Numbered from the stretch's first letter, positions 38,125 to 47,768 are shown. The stretch is DNA of 64,000 nucleotides from Nocardia sputorum (GCF_027924405.1 NZ_AP026978.1:5952001-6016000); one strand, 5' to 3'. Numbers and translations: made by a program. The notes: generated by a model from the letters alone, not told the origin.

Positions 38125-39350
38125 GAACATTCCGCACCGCAGCCACCGCCCTCGCCTGCACGGTCGCCGCCGCGATCCTCGCCGGCTGTGGTTCGACGCT
38201 GGCGGGCACCGCGCAGCCGGGTGAGATCGACATCCGCCGTCTGGATGTCGGCAACTACCCCACCGAACCGCCGAACGCGCACGACGACGACTATCAGCCG
38301 CTGTTCATCGATATGGGGAAGGTCGCCGCGATGCGGCTGGCCGATCACGTCGCGTCGGCATACGACATCGATCCGAGGATGAAATACAGCTGGACGCCTT
38401 CCAGCATCAGCAAAGGGACACTGCCCGGCGAACTCGGGCGCCCGGAAGTCCTGGAGCCGATCGCGGAACGCCACCGGATGATGTTCGGGTTCCACACCAA
38501 CGGCTCGGATCAGGACGTCAGCCTGCTCGCCTCGGGATGGCCGACCAAGCCGCGGCCCAATTCCACGACGGTCGGCACGATCGTCATGCAGTTCCCCGAC
38601 CCGGACCGCGCCCGGCAAGCCGCCGCCGAGTTCTTCGACGCCGATTTCGGCGGCTACCGCGACCAGAACGAGCCGGTCCCGCTGCCGCGGCAGCCGCAGG
38701 CGCGAGCGCACTGGCGTCCCGGTTCGCCCTTCCTGCGTGCGATACTCGCGCACGGCTCCTACGTGGTGGCATTCCTGGTCTCGGCCAACGCGCCCGACCG
38801 CGACGCCCTCGTCGCCCTCGCGGAAAAGGCGTTCGACGTCCAGCTGCCGTTGCTCGACCAGCTGCCTCCGCTGACCGAAGAGGAGATGCTGCGCTTGCCC
38901 TGGGACCCCGACCACCTGCTGAGCCGCACGCTGAATCCGGCCAAGGTCCAGTCCCCCAGCTACGACGATTCGAACGCCCTGCTCGGGCTGCGCGGCATCA
39001 TGCAATACGCCGAAGACCGGGAGTACGCGAAACAGCGTTTCACGGCGATGGGAGCCGAGAAATTCGCGGTCTCCGGCGGCACGCTGGTGATCCGCACCGC
39101 GAATGCGGAGAAGGCGCGTCGGGTGGTCGCGGAGCGGATCACCCCCACGGTGGTGGCGGGCCCGGCCGAGCCGCCGCAGCATGTGCCCGATTCGGCATGT
39201 GTGGAGAATCGGTCCGGACTTTTCGACGACAGACGATTCACCTGTGTCGTCGCCTACAAAGAATATGTCGGATTCGTCGCGGCGAATCAACTGCTGGACG
39301 CTCAGCAACGCGCTGCCGCACAGTATTCCATTTTCGCGAACAGCCGATAA
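38121..39350 (+). CDS. DUF7373-like lipoprotein, paralogue 3
   Basis: The 409-residue lipoprotein has lipobox LAGC (C23, VAAAILAGCGS), then PGEIDIRRLDVGNYPTEPPN, and ends DSACVENRSG, FTCVVAYKEYVGFVA and AAAQYSIFANSR. It is closest to paralogue 2 at the C-terminus (QLLDAQQR shared). ATG 38121 overlaps the stop of paralogue 2. The kinase gene begins 82 bp later. Confidence 0.88.
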   Translation: MRTFRTAATALACTVAAAILAGCGSTLAGTAQPGEIDIRRLDVGNYPTEPPNAHDDDYQPLFIDMGKVAAMRLADHVASAYDIDPRMKYSWTPSSISKGTLPGELGRPEVLEPIAERHRMMFGFHTNGSDQDVSLLASGWPTKPRPNSTTVGTIVMQFPDPDRARQAAAEFFDADFGGYRDQNEPVPLPRQPQARAHWRPGSPFLRAILAHGSYVVAFLVSANAPDRDALVALAEKAFDVQLPLLDQLPPLTEEEMLRLPWDPDHLLSRTLNPAKVQSPSYDDSNALLGLRGIMQYAEDREYAKQRFTAMGAEKFAVSGGTLVIRTANAEKARRVVAERITPTVVAGPAEPPQHVPDSACVENRSGLFDDRRFTCVVAYKEYVGFVAANQLLDAQQRAAAQYSIFANSR

Positions 39351-39432
39351 TGCCGCAGTTTCGCCGCGAATCGGGTCGAGTATGCTGCGTGGCGAACGCC
39401 AGCGGCCCGCGTGGAGTCAGGAGATCGTGAAG

Positions 39433-40968
39433 ATGGCGATGAGCCCCGGGACCATCGTCGGCGGGTACCGCATCATCCGCGTGCTCGGCGCGGGCGGCAT
39501 GGGCACGGTGTATCTGGCCAAACATCCCAGCCTGCCCAGAACCGACGCGTTGAAGGTGCTCGGCGGTGAACTCAGTCGCGACTACGAGTTCCGCACCCGT
39601 TTCGAGCGAGAGGCGAATCTCGCCGCCGGACTCGACCATCCGAACATCGTCTCGGTCTACAACCGCGGCGAAGAACAAGGCCAGTTGTGGATCGCCATGC
39701 AATACGTGGACGGCACCGACGCCTCCGCCGAACTGGCTCGCGACCCGCACGCCATGAATCCGTTGCGCGCCCTGCGCATTACCACCGAGGTCGGCAAGGG
39801 CCTCGATTACGCGCATCGCAAGGGCCTGCTGCATCGCGACGTCAAACCGGCGAATTTCCTGTTGTCCTCGCCTGCCGAAGGTGAAGAAGAACGCGTCCTT
39901 CTCACGGATTTCGGCGTCGCCAAAGCCAACGACGACACCACCGAACTCACGCAGACCGGCAGTTTCGTCGCCACCATCGCCTACGCCCCGCCCGAGCAGC
40001 TCACCGGCAGCCCGCTCGATCACCGCGCCGACGTCTACAGCCTCGCCTGCTCGTTCTTCAAACTGCTCACCGGACGCAACCCCTACCCGGGAACGCAACC
40101 CGCGCTGGTGATGATGGGGCATCTCCACGAGCCGCCGCCGCTGGCCACCGCGGTCAACCCCGGCCTGCCGCCGGCCATCGACCACGTCTTCGCCCGTGCC
40201 TTGGCGAAGGACCCGGCCGAACGTTTCTACAGCTGCCGTGAATTCACCGACGCGGCGGCCGGCGCGCTCACTCCCGGCTACAACCCTGTCGCCACGCACA
40301 CCTCGCCCACCTATCCGATCCAGGTCTTCGACCCGCGGCCGGCGACCGATCCGCGCGTCGCCATCTCCGGGCAGGGCAGCGCCCCCGCACCGAGCGCGCG
40401 CAAGAACTGGCTGCTCGCCGCGGCCGCGGGCATCGTGACCGTCGCGCTCGCCGCGGGCATCGGGATCTGGGCGCTGAACCGGGAGGAGGCCGCACCGGGG
40501 CCCGCGGTCGCCACGCCGAGCAGCACGGCCGCTCTGTCGCCGCTGGAGCGGGCACGCACGGACAATCCGGTGTTCCGGGGCAAGACCATCACGATGGTGG
40601 ACGTGCCGCGCAGCTCGCAGGTCTCGATCTTTCTGAGCGGCACCCCGCAGACCAAGTTCCTGGAAGATCTCGGGTTCGTCTACAACTTCAACTACGCACG
40701 TCAGGGTGACGAGGCCTCGCCGCGGGAGCTGACCGGAAGCACCCGGCTCGAGGTCGCGGCGGACGGCTACGTGCTGGCCGTGCGCAGCGACGAAAAGGCC
40801 GGTGGCGGTGGGCTGCTGGGTCTTCCGTACCAGGTGGCGGGCACCCGGGCCACAGTGATTCCGCTGGACGATCCCGCAGCCGTCGCCGCGCTCCGCAATT
40901 GGAGTGAGTCGTCCGAGCAGACTTTGCTCGACCGTCTTGTGCCGGTGCTGCGCAATCGCGTGAAGTAA
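39433..40968 (+). CDS. Transmembrane Ser/Thr protein kinase (PknD/PknF-like)
   Basis: The 511-residue protein has a Hanks-type kinase domain (about 12-275) with glycine loop GAGGMGTV, lysine K41, catalytic HRDVKPAN (D136), DFG at 159-161 and APPEQL. One membrane helix lies at 325-346. An extracellular domain of about 145 residues has no PASTA or beta-propeller repeats. ATG 39433 is chosen: AGGAG is 9 nt upstream, while GTG 39427 is too close. It is the fourth gene of the lipoprotein operon. The FHA proteins nearby are its likely readers or substrates. Confidence 0.92.
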   Translation: MAMSPGTIVGGYRIIRVLGAGGMGTVYLAKHPSLPRTDALKVLGGELSRDYEFRTRFEREANLAAGLDHPNIVSVYNRGEEQGQLWIAMQYVDGTDASAELARDPHAMNPLRALRITTEVGKGLDYAHRKGLLHRDVKPANFLLSSPAEGEEERVLLTDFGVAKANDDTTELTQTGSFVATIAYAPPEQLTGSPLDHRADVYSLACSFFKLLTGRNPYPGTQPALVMMGHLHEPPPLATAVNPGLPPAIDHVFARALAKDPAERFYSCREFTDAAAGALTPGYNPVATHTSPTYPIQVFDPRPATDPRVAISGQGSAPAPSARKNWLLAAAAGIVTVALAAGIGIWALNREEAAPGPAVATPSSTAALSPLERARTDNPVFRGKTITMVDVPRSSQVSIFLSGTPQTKFLEDLGFVYNFNYARQGDEASPRELTGSTRLEVAADGYVLAVRSDEKAGGGGLLGLPYQVAGTRATVIPLDDPAAVAALRNWSESSEQTLLDRLVPVLRNRVK

Positions 40969-41377
40969 TAAGGCCCGTTCGCTGAATCCAAGCGTTCGTG
41001 GGCTTTTCGAGTTCCGAGACCATCGGCTCTCGTCATTCTGCTGGTAGCGGCGGACTTATGCGTTCGGTAAGGTGTACCGCAGCCAGCCCACTCGCCGATC
41101 ATTACAGCAGCGAGCAGGGGGAAGGAGGGGAGCCGAGCGCTGGCGTTACAAGTCATGCGGACCCGGATCGCATCGTGGTCTTCCGAGCAGGCCCGCATCG
41201 CGGCCGCCGAAATCACGGACGAGCCGGGCCGAGGGGCGCAGGGCCCTGATCCCGTGGGGCGATGCCGAACTTTCTCGAGTCGGATGGAACCGATCAGACC
41301 CGCACCGCGTCCAATCAGATGTACAGGCCAACTGAGGCTTCCGCCGTTGGCCGAGACGGGAACCGAAAGGAGCCGAA
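40969..41377. other. Intergenic region between kinase operon and the Esx pair
   Basis: About 410 bases with a terminator at its 5' end and presumably the promoter of the two Esx genes. Short open frames on both strands have no protein-like character. AAAGGAG at the 3' end is the ribosome site of the first Esx gene. Confidence 0.6.
40970..41007 (+). terminator. Hairpin with T-run after the kinase gene
   Basis: A 7-bp outer stem with one GU pair (40970-40976 with 41000-41006) and a 4-bp inner stem (40980-40983 with 40991-40994) are followed by a short T-run. It begins 2 nt after the kinase stop and separates the kinase operon from the Esx genes. Confidence 0.6.
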
Positions 41378-41695
41378 ATGGCAGGACAGCTCGAAGCGAG
41401 CGAAGAGGCGATCTCGAAGTTTGTGGACAACTGCCGGCAGCGGCACCAGGATCTGCAGACCGCGATCACCGCACTGAACAGCAAGTCGGATCAGACGACC
41501 GCCACCTGGAGCGGTGCGGCCCGTCAGGCGTTCGACACCTTCATGGACAGCTACTTCGCTCAGGCGCGGAAGCTGAACGACCAGCTGGATCAGACGTCGG
41601 ACAAACTCGCCCACGCCGGACGGAAGTTCGCCGATCAGGACCAGCAGTTCGCCCAGCAGGTGGCCGCGCAGGCCTCCAGCCTGGACCTTCCCTGA
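41378..41695 (+). CDS. WXG100 (Esx) protein, first of the ESX-4 pair
   Basis: The 105-residue helical hairpin protein has W44-S-G46 at its turn (TATWSGAARQAFDTFMDSYF) and no signal peptide. It should pair with the next gene product as a heterodimer secreted by ESX-4. There is no YxxxD/E at the C-terminus, so the signal may come from another partner. It has one cysteine (C19). AAAGGAG precedes ATG 41378. It matches the EsxT/EsxU pair of M. tuberculosis by context, but lies on the opposite strand to eccC. Confidence 0.92.
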   Translation: MAGQLEASEEAISKFVDNCRQRHQDLQTAITALNSKSDQTTATWSGAARQAFDTFMDSYFAQARKLNDQLDQTSDKLAHAGRKFADQDQQFAQQVAAQASSLDLP

Positions 41696-41731
41696 TCCGA
41701 TAGCCGCACCACAGACAACAAGGAGCTCCTC

Positions 41732-42034
41732 ATGGTAGCCAATGATCCCGGTCGGATTGCCTCAAACTTCGGCGAGGTCGAGGCGGGCGCCCAGGCCATC
41801 GTGGCCGAGGCGCGCAGCGTCATGACCATGCTCGAAGATTTCCACAAGCAGGTCACCGATTTCGTGACCAACTACTGGAAGGGTGACGCGAACGACGCGT
41901 TCGCCTCGCTGCAGGCCCAGTGGAACACCCAGGTCACCCAGCTGAACACCACGCTGGAAAGCGCGGGCAAGCTGGTCAGCAGCGGCAACTCCGACCTGCA
42001 GGGCACCGACACCGCGCTGGCGGGCCTCTTCTGA
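41732..42034 (+). CDS. WXG100 (Esx) protein, second of the ESX-4 pair
   Basis: The 100-residue protein has the turn motif W49-K-G51 (TNYWKGDANDAFASLQAQWN). Two amphipathic helices flank it. It lies 36 bp after the first Esx gene with AAGGAG upstream, so the two are made together as ESX-4 heterodimer partners. No C-terminal YxxxD/E motif is visible. Confidence 0.92.
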   Translation: MVANDPGRIASNFGEVEAGAQAIVAEARSVMTMLEDFHKQVTDFVTNYWKGDANDAFASLQAQWNTQVTQLNTTLESAGKLVSSGNSDLQGTDTALAGLF

Positions 42035-42048
42035 GATCCCGTCTCGGC

Positions 42049-42090
42049 TGATTCGAGCCCCCGGTACTTCGGTGCCGGGGGCTCGAATCA
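42049..42090. terminator. UUCG-capped bidirectional terminator after the Esx pair
   Basis: A 19-bp stem with one GU pair (42049-42067 with 42072-42090) is closed by the very stable tetraloop ttcg. It lies 14 nt after the second Esx stop and 40 nt from the end of the convergent secretion-associated gene. Confidence 0.9.
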
Positions 42091-42130
42091 TTCTGTACTA
42101 CAGCAACCCTAGATGCGGACGCACCGCACA

Positions 42131-43567
42131 TCATGGGACGACGCGGACCGTGTCTCCGAAGTGTGAGCACGGAGCCTCCAACTGCCCCCACTCGTCTCCC
42201 GCATACTGACAACCGATGCTGACCTGAATCCCGAACTCCAGTAGGACGTGCCATCGTACGGTTGATCCGTCCCCCGGATGTTCCACATAGGCCAGGCCGG
42301 AACGGCCACCGAACATGACATCGCGTCTCAAGTCGGTCAGCACCCCGGAGGGGCGCTGCGCGATCTGCGCCTCCAGCTTCGTGGCCACCTGCTCATAGCT
42401 GGACGACGCCGTCAGTGGGGACTGCATGATCGTGATGCGTTGCCGCGCAGCGGCTTCGGGCACCAGATCGACGCGGGCACGCCCACTGTCCGGCGATGCG
42501 GCAACGCGCCAGCCAGGAGGAATCCGAAACCGGATGCGACCGAATGCTTCCGGGTCCGTCGCAGCCGGCGGGGGGATCGGCGGGGGCACGGCACTCATCG
42601 ATGGCATTTCGGTACCGGGGGCCGCCGCGGAAACGCTGTCCCGGCGACCGGACAAGGTGACCGCCCCGACCACCAGCAGAGCGACGACCACCACCGCGGC
42701 GATCGCGGCGATGGCGAAACGCACGTTGTCACGCCGGGGCTGCTGGGCAGCGGCGCGCGCCCGAAGCGGTTGCATCCACTCCGTGGCCGCGGCCTGCACC
42801 TCGCGTCGATCGCTCGGCTCGAGCCGACGGCCGCGGACGAGATCGGCTCCGGCGACTGGACGCAACTCGACGTCGGCGCCTACGGTCTGGTCGATCGCCG
42901 CACGGACCAAGTCCAATTTCGCCGAGTCGGCGATACTCACCACCTGCACGAGGTCGATCGATCCGCTGTCCTGTACCCGTGCGATCAGCCGGCACAAATC
43001 GGCGAACCCCGTTGACTCCGCGGTGATCTCCGCCAGCGCGAGCGTCGGCTCGTGCTCACAGGACTCGATGTGCACGCCGCGATGGCTCCGGATCACCGCG
43101 GATGCCGTGGTGGCGAGGGTGCCGAATTCCAGTACCAGCGTGCGTCGGCTGTGGCTGGTGCCTTCGTCCGACGCGACCGAGCGCACCGCGATGTCCTCGA
43201 AAAGGACCTCCGCGGCGTGGCGGCGCGCCGCCTGTTCGAGCACACCGCGACGGCGGGCGCCCCATTCGGTGGGACAGATCAACGTCATCCGGGCACACGG
43301 GGACGCGACGCGGAGGTGCTCGAGCACACTCGCGAACACGGCGCCCATCGCGTCCACCACCGAAGGGGTGCGCGGCGGCAGGGCTATGGCATCGGCGGGC
43401 ACGAACTGGACCGCCGAGCCGACCTGGGCCTGCGGATTCGGCGGCTGGCCCACGACGAGATCGAAACCATTGCTGCTCAGCACGATCGTGGGCGGCGCGT
43501 CCCAGTGCGTGTCGGCGCCGCGGGCCCAGACCCGTGCCTCGGTGATGACGAGCTCGACCTCGGACAT
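42131..43567 (-). CDS. Type VII secretion-associated protein (Rv3446c/TIGR03931 type)
   Basis: The 478-residue protein has a degenerate actin-like N-terminal domain (VLEFGTLATTASAVIRSHRG), a membrane helix (AIAAIAAVVVVALLVVGAVT, about 290-310) and the family's C-terminal extracellular domain starting GRIRFRIPPGWRVAAS and ending SHFGDTVRVVP. The position next to eccC matches Rv3446c. Its ATG at 43567 overlaps the eccC stop as TGATG, so it is translated right after EccC and probably acts with the ESX-4 machine. Confidence 0.92.
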   Translation of the reverse strand: MSEVELVITEARVWARGADTHWDAPPTIVLSSNGFDLVVGQPPNPQAQVGSAVQFVPADAIALPPRTPSVVDAMGAVFASVLEHLRVASPCARMTLICPTEWGARRRGVLEQAARRHAAEVLFEDIAVRSVASDEGTSHSRRTLVLEFGTLATTASAVIRSHRGVHIESCEHEPTLALAEITAESTGFADLCRLIARVQDSGSIDLVQVVSIADSAKLDLVRAAIDQTVGADVELRPVAGADLVRGRRLEPSDRREVQAAATEWMQPLRARAAAQQPRRDNVRFAIAAIAAVVVVALLVVGAVTLSGRRDSVSAAAPGTEMPSMSAVPPPIPPPAATDPEAFGRIRFRIPPGWRVAASPDSGRARVDLVPEAAARQRITIMQSPLTASSSYEQVATKLEAQIAQRPSGVLTDLRRDVMFGGRSGLAYVEHPGDGSTVRWHVLLEFGIQVSIGCQYAGDEWGQLEAPCSHFGDTVRVVP

Positions 43568-46500
43568 CAGGGCGATGGCATCCACGCCGTCTGCACCAGG
43601 CCCTCCATGTTCCGGGTGACGTAGGTGCCGCGGCCCGGTGGCATCGGGCTCGGCCGCTTGGTGCCCATCAGGACGCCCTCGTCCTTGCTGCAGCTCAGGA
43701 TCAAGCCCGCCGAACCCAGGTCTCGCATCCTGGCCAACGTCGCTTCGAACATCGCCCTGCTGGCACCGCCGGAACGCCGCGCGATGATCACGTGGAAGCC
43801 GAGGTCGCGCGCGTGGGGCAGGTGTTCGAGCAGTGCCTGGACCGGGTTGCCCGCGGACGTGGCGACCAGGTCGTAGTCATCGACGATGACGTACAGTTCC
43901 GGGCCGCTCCACCACGAGCGATCCCGCAACTGCTGCGGCGTGACATCCGGGCCCGGGGTGCGCTTGCCGACGTACGCGGCCAGGTCGTTCATGTTCTGCG
44001 TGAACTGCGGCGCCGTGGAGCCGTAGCCCGCGAGGTACCCCTCCGGGACGAGGCCGAGCATGCTGCGCCGGTAGTCGCCGATGATGAAGCGGGCCTGATC
44101 GGGGGTGTTCGACGCGGCGATGCCCTCGATCAGCGACCGCAACAGCGTCGTCTTTCCCGATTCGGTGTCGCCGATGACGATGAAGTGGGGGCTCTCCACG
44201 AAGTCGATGTAGACCGGGGCGAGCTCGGATTCGTTGATGCCGAACGGGATGCGCAGGCATTTCGTGTTCGGGTCGACCTGCGACGGCCAATCGCCCGCCA
44301 GATACAGCAGTTGCTCGCGCGGAAGCTGCTCGGGCAGCATGCGCACCTGCGGCGCAGGCCGGCCCGGCGTCAGCCTGGCGATGGTGGCGACCGCGTCCGC
44401 GACCGCCTGGGTGAGGGTGGTCGGATCGGAGTTGCCGTCGATGCGGGGCAGACCGGTGAGCATGTGCAGGCACTCGGGAGTCATACCGCGGCCCGGCCGA
44501 CCCTGCGGAACCAGCGAGGCGAACTTGCGTCCCAGATCGGAGTCCATCGGATCGCCGAGGCGCAGCTCGATCCTGGTGCCGATCTGGTCCTTGAGCGCGG
44601 GCCGCGCCTCCGCCCAGCGATTCAGCGCGATGACCACGTGCACGCCGTAGGACAGACCCTGCACGGCGAGATTCATGATGGTCTGCTCGAGCATCTCGAA
44701 GTCCTGGCGGATCGAGCTGAAGCCGTCGATCACCAGGAACACGTCGCCGAACGGATCCTCGTGCACTCCGGCGGCGCCCGGGCTGCTCGCCGGGTCCATC
44801 GCCCGCAGCCTGCGGAAGTCGGTCATCGACTCGATGCCGAGCTGCCGGAAACGCGCCTCGCGCTGCCGGACGATGGTGGTCATCTCCGCGATGGTGCGCC
44901 GGACCTGGTCCTCGTCCAACCTGCTCGCGACCGAGCCGACGTGCGGCAGCCCCTGCAGGCTCGCCAGGGTGCCGCCACCGAAGTCGAGGCAGTAGAACTG
45001 CACCTGTTCGGCGGTGTGCGTCAACGACATCGCCATGATGAGCGTGCGCAGCGCGGTCGATTTCCCGGACTGCGGGCCGCCGACGATCGCGACATTGCCC
45101 CGGGCGCCGGACAGGTCGACGACCATCGGGTCGCGGCGCTGATCGTAGGGCCGGTCGACGATCCCGATCGGCGCACGCAGCGAGGACACCGCGGAGTACT
45201 CGCCGGTGAGGATGGAGCGCGGCAGGAGCTGGTCGAGCGTCGGCGCCTCGTCCAGCGGCGGCAGCCAGATCTCGTGCGCTGGACGGCCATAGCCGCGGAT
45301 CCGGGAGACCAGCATGTTCAGGTTGGACAGCTGCTCGCCGTCCTCGTCCTGTTCCGGCTCCAGGCTCGGCTCGGGCGGCAGCGGAACGCGGTCCGCGGCG
45401 CGGAAGTCGACATGGGTCGCGGTGAACGGCCGTGCCCGGACATCGATCTCGCCGGACTGCGTGGCCACGGTCATGTCGCGCTGCGAGCCGCCGCCGACGT
45501 ACGCGCCGGAGACATAGGAAGCCTGGAAGCGCTGGATCTCGCCGGAATCCGCCTTCAGATAGCCGCCGCCGGGGTTGTTCGGCAGGTTGTAGGCGTCGGG
45601 CACACCGAGCACCTGGCGAGACTCGTTGGCGGAGAACGTCTTCAGGCCGATGCGGTAGGACAGGTGGGCCTCCAGGCCCTTCAGCTTGCCTTCTTCCAGG
45701 CGCTGCGAGGCGAGCAGCAGATGCACGTGCAGCGAGCGGCCGAGGCGGCCGATCATGACGAACAGCTCGGCGAAATCCGGGTGCTGCGTGAGCAGTTCGG
45801 AGAACTCGTCGAGCACCACGAACAAGGCGGGCAGCGGATCCAGGTCGGCGCCCGCGGCCCTGGCCTTCTCGTACTCGGAGACGTTGGCGAAGTTGCCCGC
45901 CGCGCGCAGCACTTCCTGGCGGCGGTTCATCTCGCCGGCCAGGGCGTCCTTCATGCGGTCGACCAGATCGGCCTCTTCCTCCAGGTTGGTGATGACGGCC
46001 GCGACGTGCGGAACCCCTTCCAGGCCCAGGAACGTCGCGCCGCCCTTGAAGTCGACCAGCACCAGGTTCAGCTGGTCGGGCGAGTGTGTGGCCAGCAGGC
46101 TGAGCACCAGGGTGCGCAGGAACTCCGACTTGCCGGAGCCGGTGGCGCCGATGCAGAGGCCGTGCGGGCCCATGCCGTTCTCGGCCGCCTCCTTGATATC
46201 CAGTTCCACCGGAAGGCCGTCGGCGCCCACGCCGAACGGGACGCGCAGGCGTTCCCGTCCGTAGCGCGGCCGCCAGGCGTGCTCCGGGTTGAACGTGCCG
46301 ATGTCGCCGAGGCCCATCAGCTGCGCCCAGGTCGAGATCACCTCGGAGTCGTCGGTTTCCACGTCGCTGCTGCGCTGCGTGGCCGCGCGATAGGGCGCGA
46401 GCCTGCGCGCGACCTGCTGCGCCTGCTCCGGGCTGATCCGGTCGATCAGCGCGAACCGCTCCTGATTGCCGGTGGCACCGCGGCCGACGCATTCGCCGTT

Positions 46501-47598
46501 CTCGACGATCATCTTGATCCCGCGCGACACCGCCAGGCGCGGCGCGTAACCGCACAGGTCGATGATGGTGACGCCCTCGTAGCCGGACTCACGCAGCTGA
46601 TCGTCCTCGGCCTCGAGCAGGCCGCCGTCGACCACGATGACGATGTGCACCATGTTGGCGTTGGCGGGCTGGTTGCGCGAGTACCGGACCCGGTTGCCGA
46701 GCAACGGATGCAACCCCGCCATGGCCTCCCGGATCGAGCCGTAGAACATGCGCTGGGTCCCGATGCCGTCCTGCGTATCGGGGTGCTGGGTGTGCGGGAG
46801 CCACTTGGTCCACTCCCACTCCGGCGCCGTATCCGGCCCGCAGACAACCGCGACGAGCACCTGGTCCGGCGCCTGGAACATGCACAACTGCACCAGCATC
46901 GCGCGGGTCATGTCGCGCGCTTGGCCGCGGTCGCCGTCCAGCGCGATGGTGGCGAAACCCTTGACCGCGATGGCGGTCGGCAGGTCGGGCACGGTGGAAT
47001 GGGCGCGCACGAAGCGGCGCAGCGAGACGGCGGCGATCGGCTCGAGTTCTTCGACCGGGCCGGTCTCCGGGGCGACCAGCCTGGTGGCCAGGCGCTGCCC
47101 GCCGAGACCGATGCGGGCGTGGCAGAAGTCCTTGTCCCCCGCGCGGCGTTCCCACATGCGGCTGGTGCCCGCGAGCATCCAGACCAGGCCCGGCTCCGGG
47201 TGGCTCCATTCGACGGAAGCGCGCTGCTGCGCAGCGGTCTCGTTGACGTCCTTGCGGACCTGATCGAGGTAACGCAGGTAGTCCTTGCGGTCCTCGTTGG
47301 CCTCGGCGGCCTTCTGCCCCTTGCCCCCGCCCTGCCCGGCGAACATGCCGACCATGGAGAACAGCATCATGAGCGGGAACATCATGCTCATGGGGTTCGA
47401 GGCGATACCCCCACCCTGGGTGAACAGCAGGGCCATCATGCCGACCATGCCGATCACCATCACGACCGGCATCAGCTTGAGCACCAGGTTTCCCGGTGTG
47501 ACCCGGGGGATTTCGGGCGGGGGCTGCAGCGTGACCTCGCCGCCGGGCGTTCGAGGCATCTCGCGGCGCGCACGGCGCTGGAAGCGGACAGTGCTCAT
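43567..47598 (-). CDS. eccC: Type VII secretion ATPase EccC (ESX-4)
   Basis: EccC is the motor of the ESX pore. The 1343-residue single-chain protein has two membrane helices (about 38-60 and 68-87) and three FtsK/SpoIIIE ATPase domains with Walker A motifs GATGSGKSEFLRT, GGPQSGKSTALRT and GDTESGKTTLLRS. Walker B of domain 1 is PALFVVLDEFSELL. The start at ATG 47598 follows GAAGGGGGAAT; the frame is open further upstream into the eccC-eccD control region. It is cotranscribed with the TIGR03931 gene and divergent from eccD. Confidence 0.97.
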   Translation of the reverse strand: MSTVRFQRRARREMPRTPGGEVTLQPPPEIPRVTPGNLVLKLMPVVMVIGMVGMMALLFTQGGGIASNPMSMMFPLMMLFSMVGMFAGQGGGKGQKAAEANEDRKDYLRYLDQVRKDVNETAAQQRASVEWSHPEPGLVWMLAGTSRMWERRAGDKDFCHARIGLGGQRLATRLVAPETGPVEELEPIAAVSLRRFVRAHSTVPDLPTAIAVKGFATIALDGDRGQARDMTRAMLVQLCMFQAPDQVLVAVVCGPDTAPEWEWTKWLPHTQHPDTQDGIGTQRMFYGSIREAMAGLHPLLGNRVRYSRNQPANANMVHIVIVVDGGLLEAEDDQLRESGYEGVTIIDLCGYAPRLAVSRGIKMIVENGECVGRGATGNQERFALIDRISPEQAQQVARRLAPYRAATQRSSDVETDDSEVISTWAQLMGLGDIGTFNPEHAWRPRYGRERLRVPFGVGADGLPVELDIKEAAENGMGPHGLCIGATGSGKSEFLRTLVLSLLATHSPDQLNLVLVDFKGGATFLGLEGVPHVAAVITNLEEEADLVDRMKDALAGEMNRRQEVLRAAGNFANVSEYEKARAAGADLDPLPALFVVLDEFSELLTQHPDFAELFVMIGRLGRSLHVHLLLASQRLEEGKLKGLEAHLSYRIGLKTFSANESRQVLGVPDAYNLPNNPGGGYLKADSGEIQRFQASYVSGAYVGGGSQRDMTVATQSGEIDVRARPFTATHVDFRAADRVPLPPEPSLEPEQDEDGEQLSNLNMLVSRIRGYGRPAHEIWLPPLDEAPTLDQLLPRSILTGEYSAVSSLRAPIGIVDRPYDQRRDPMVVDLSGARGNVAIVGGPQSGKSTALRTLIMAMSLTHTAEQVQFYCLDFGGGTLASLQGLPHVGSVASRLDEDQVRRTIAEMTTIVRQREARFRQLGIESMTDFRRLRAMDPASSPGAAGVHEDPFGDVFLVIDGFSSIRQDFEMLEQTIMNLAVQGLSYGVHVVIALNRWAEARPALKDQIGTRIELRLGDPMDSDLGRKFASLVPQGRPGRGMTPECLHMLTGLPRIDGNSDPTTLTQAVADAVATIARLTPGRPAPQVRMLPEQLPREQLLYLAGDWPSQVDPNTKCLRIPFGINESELAPVYIDFVESPHFIVIGDTESGKTTLLRSLIEGIAASNTPDQARFIIGDYRRSMLGLVPEGYLAGYGSTAPQFTQNMNDLAAYVGKRTPGPDVTPQQLRDRSWWSGPELYVIVDDYDLVATSAGNPVQALLEHLPHARDLGFHVIIARRSGGASRAMFEATLARMRDLGSAGLILSCSKDEGVLMGTKRPSPMPPGRGTYVTRNMEGLVQTAWMPSP

Positions 47599-47768
47599 CG
47601 ACGAGATTCCCCCTTCGGCCAGCTGTGGTCCGGCCTCAGTGTAGAGGTCACAGCCGACATGTCGTACAGTTCGACCAGCATTCTGCTGCCCGGACCGTGG
47701 GTTCGCAAGCTCGCCCCCGGCCTGCTGAGCCGTGGAATCACGAGGTAGAAGACCGAGTTGGGGGAAGC

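Noticed and set aside
43792..47748. A 1318-codon plus-strand open frame antisense to eccC
   Set aside because: The same GC mirror effect; EccC on the other strand has all its motifs and membrane helices.
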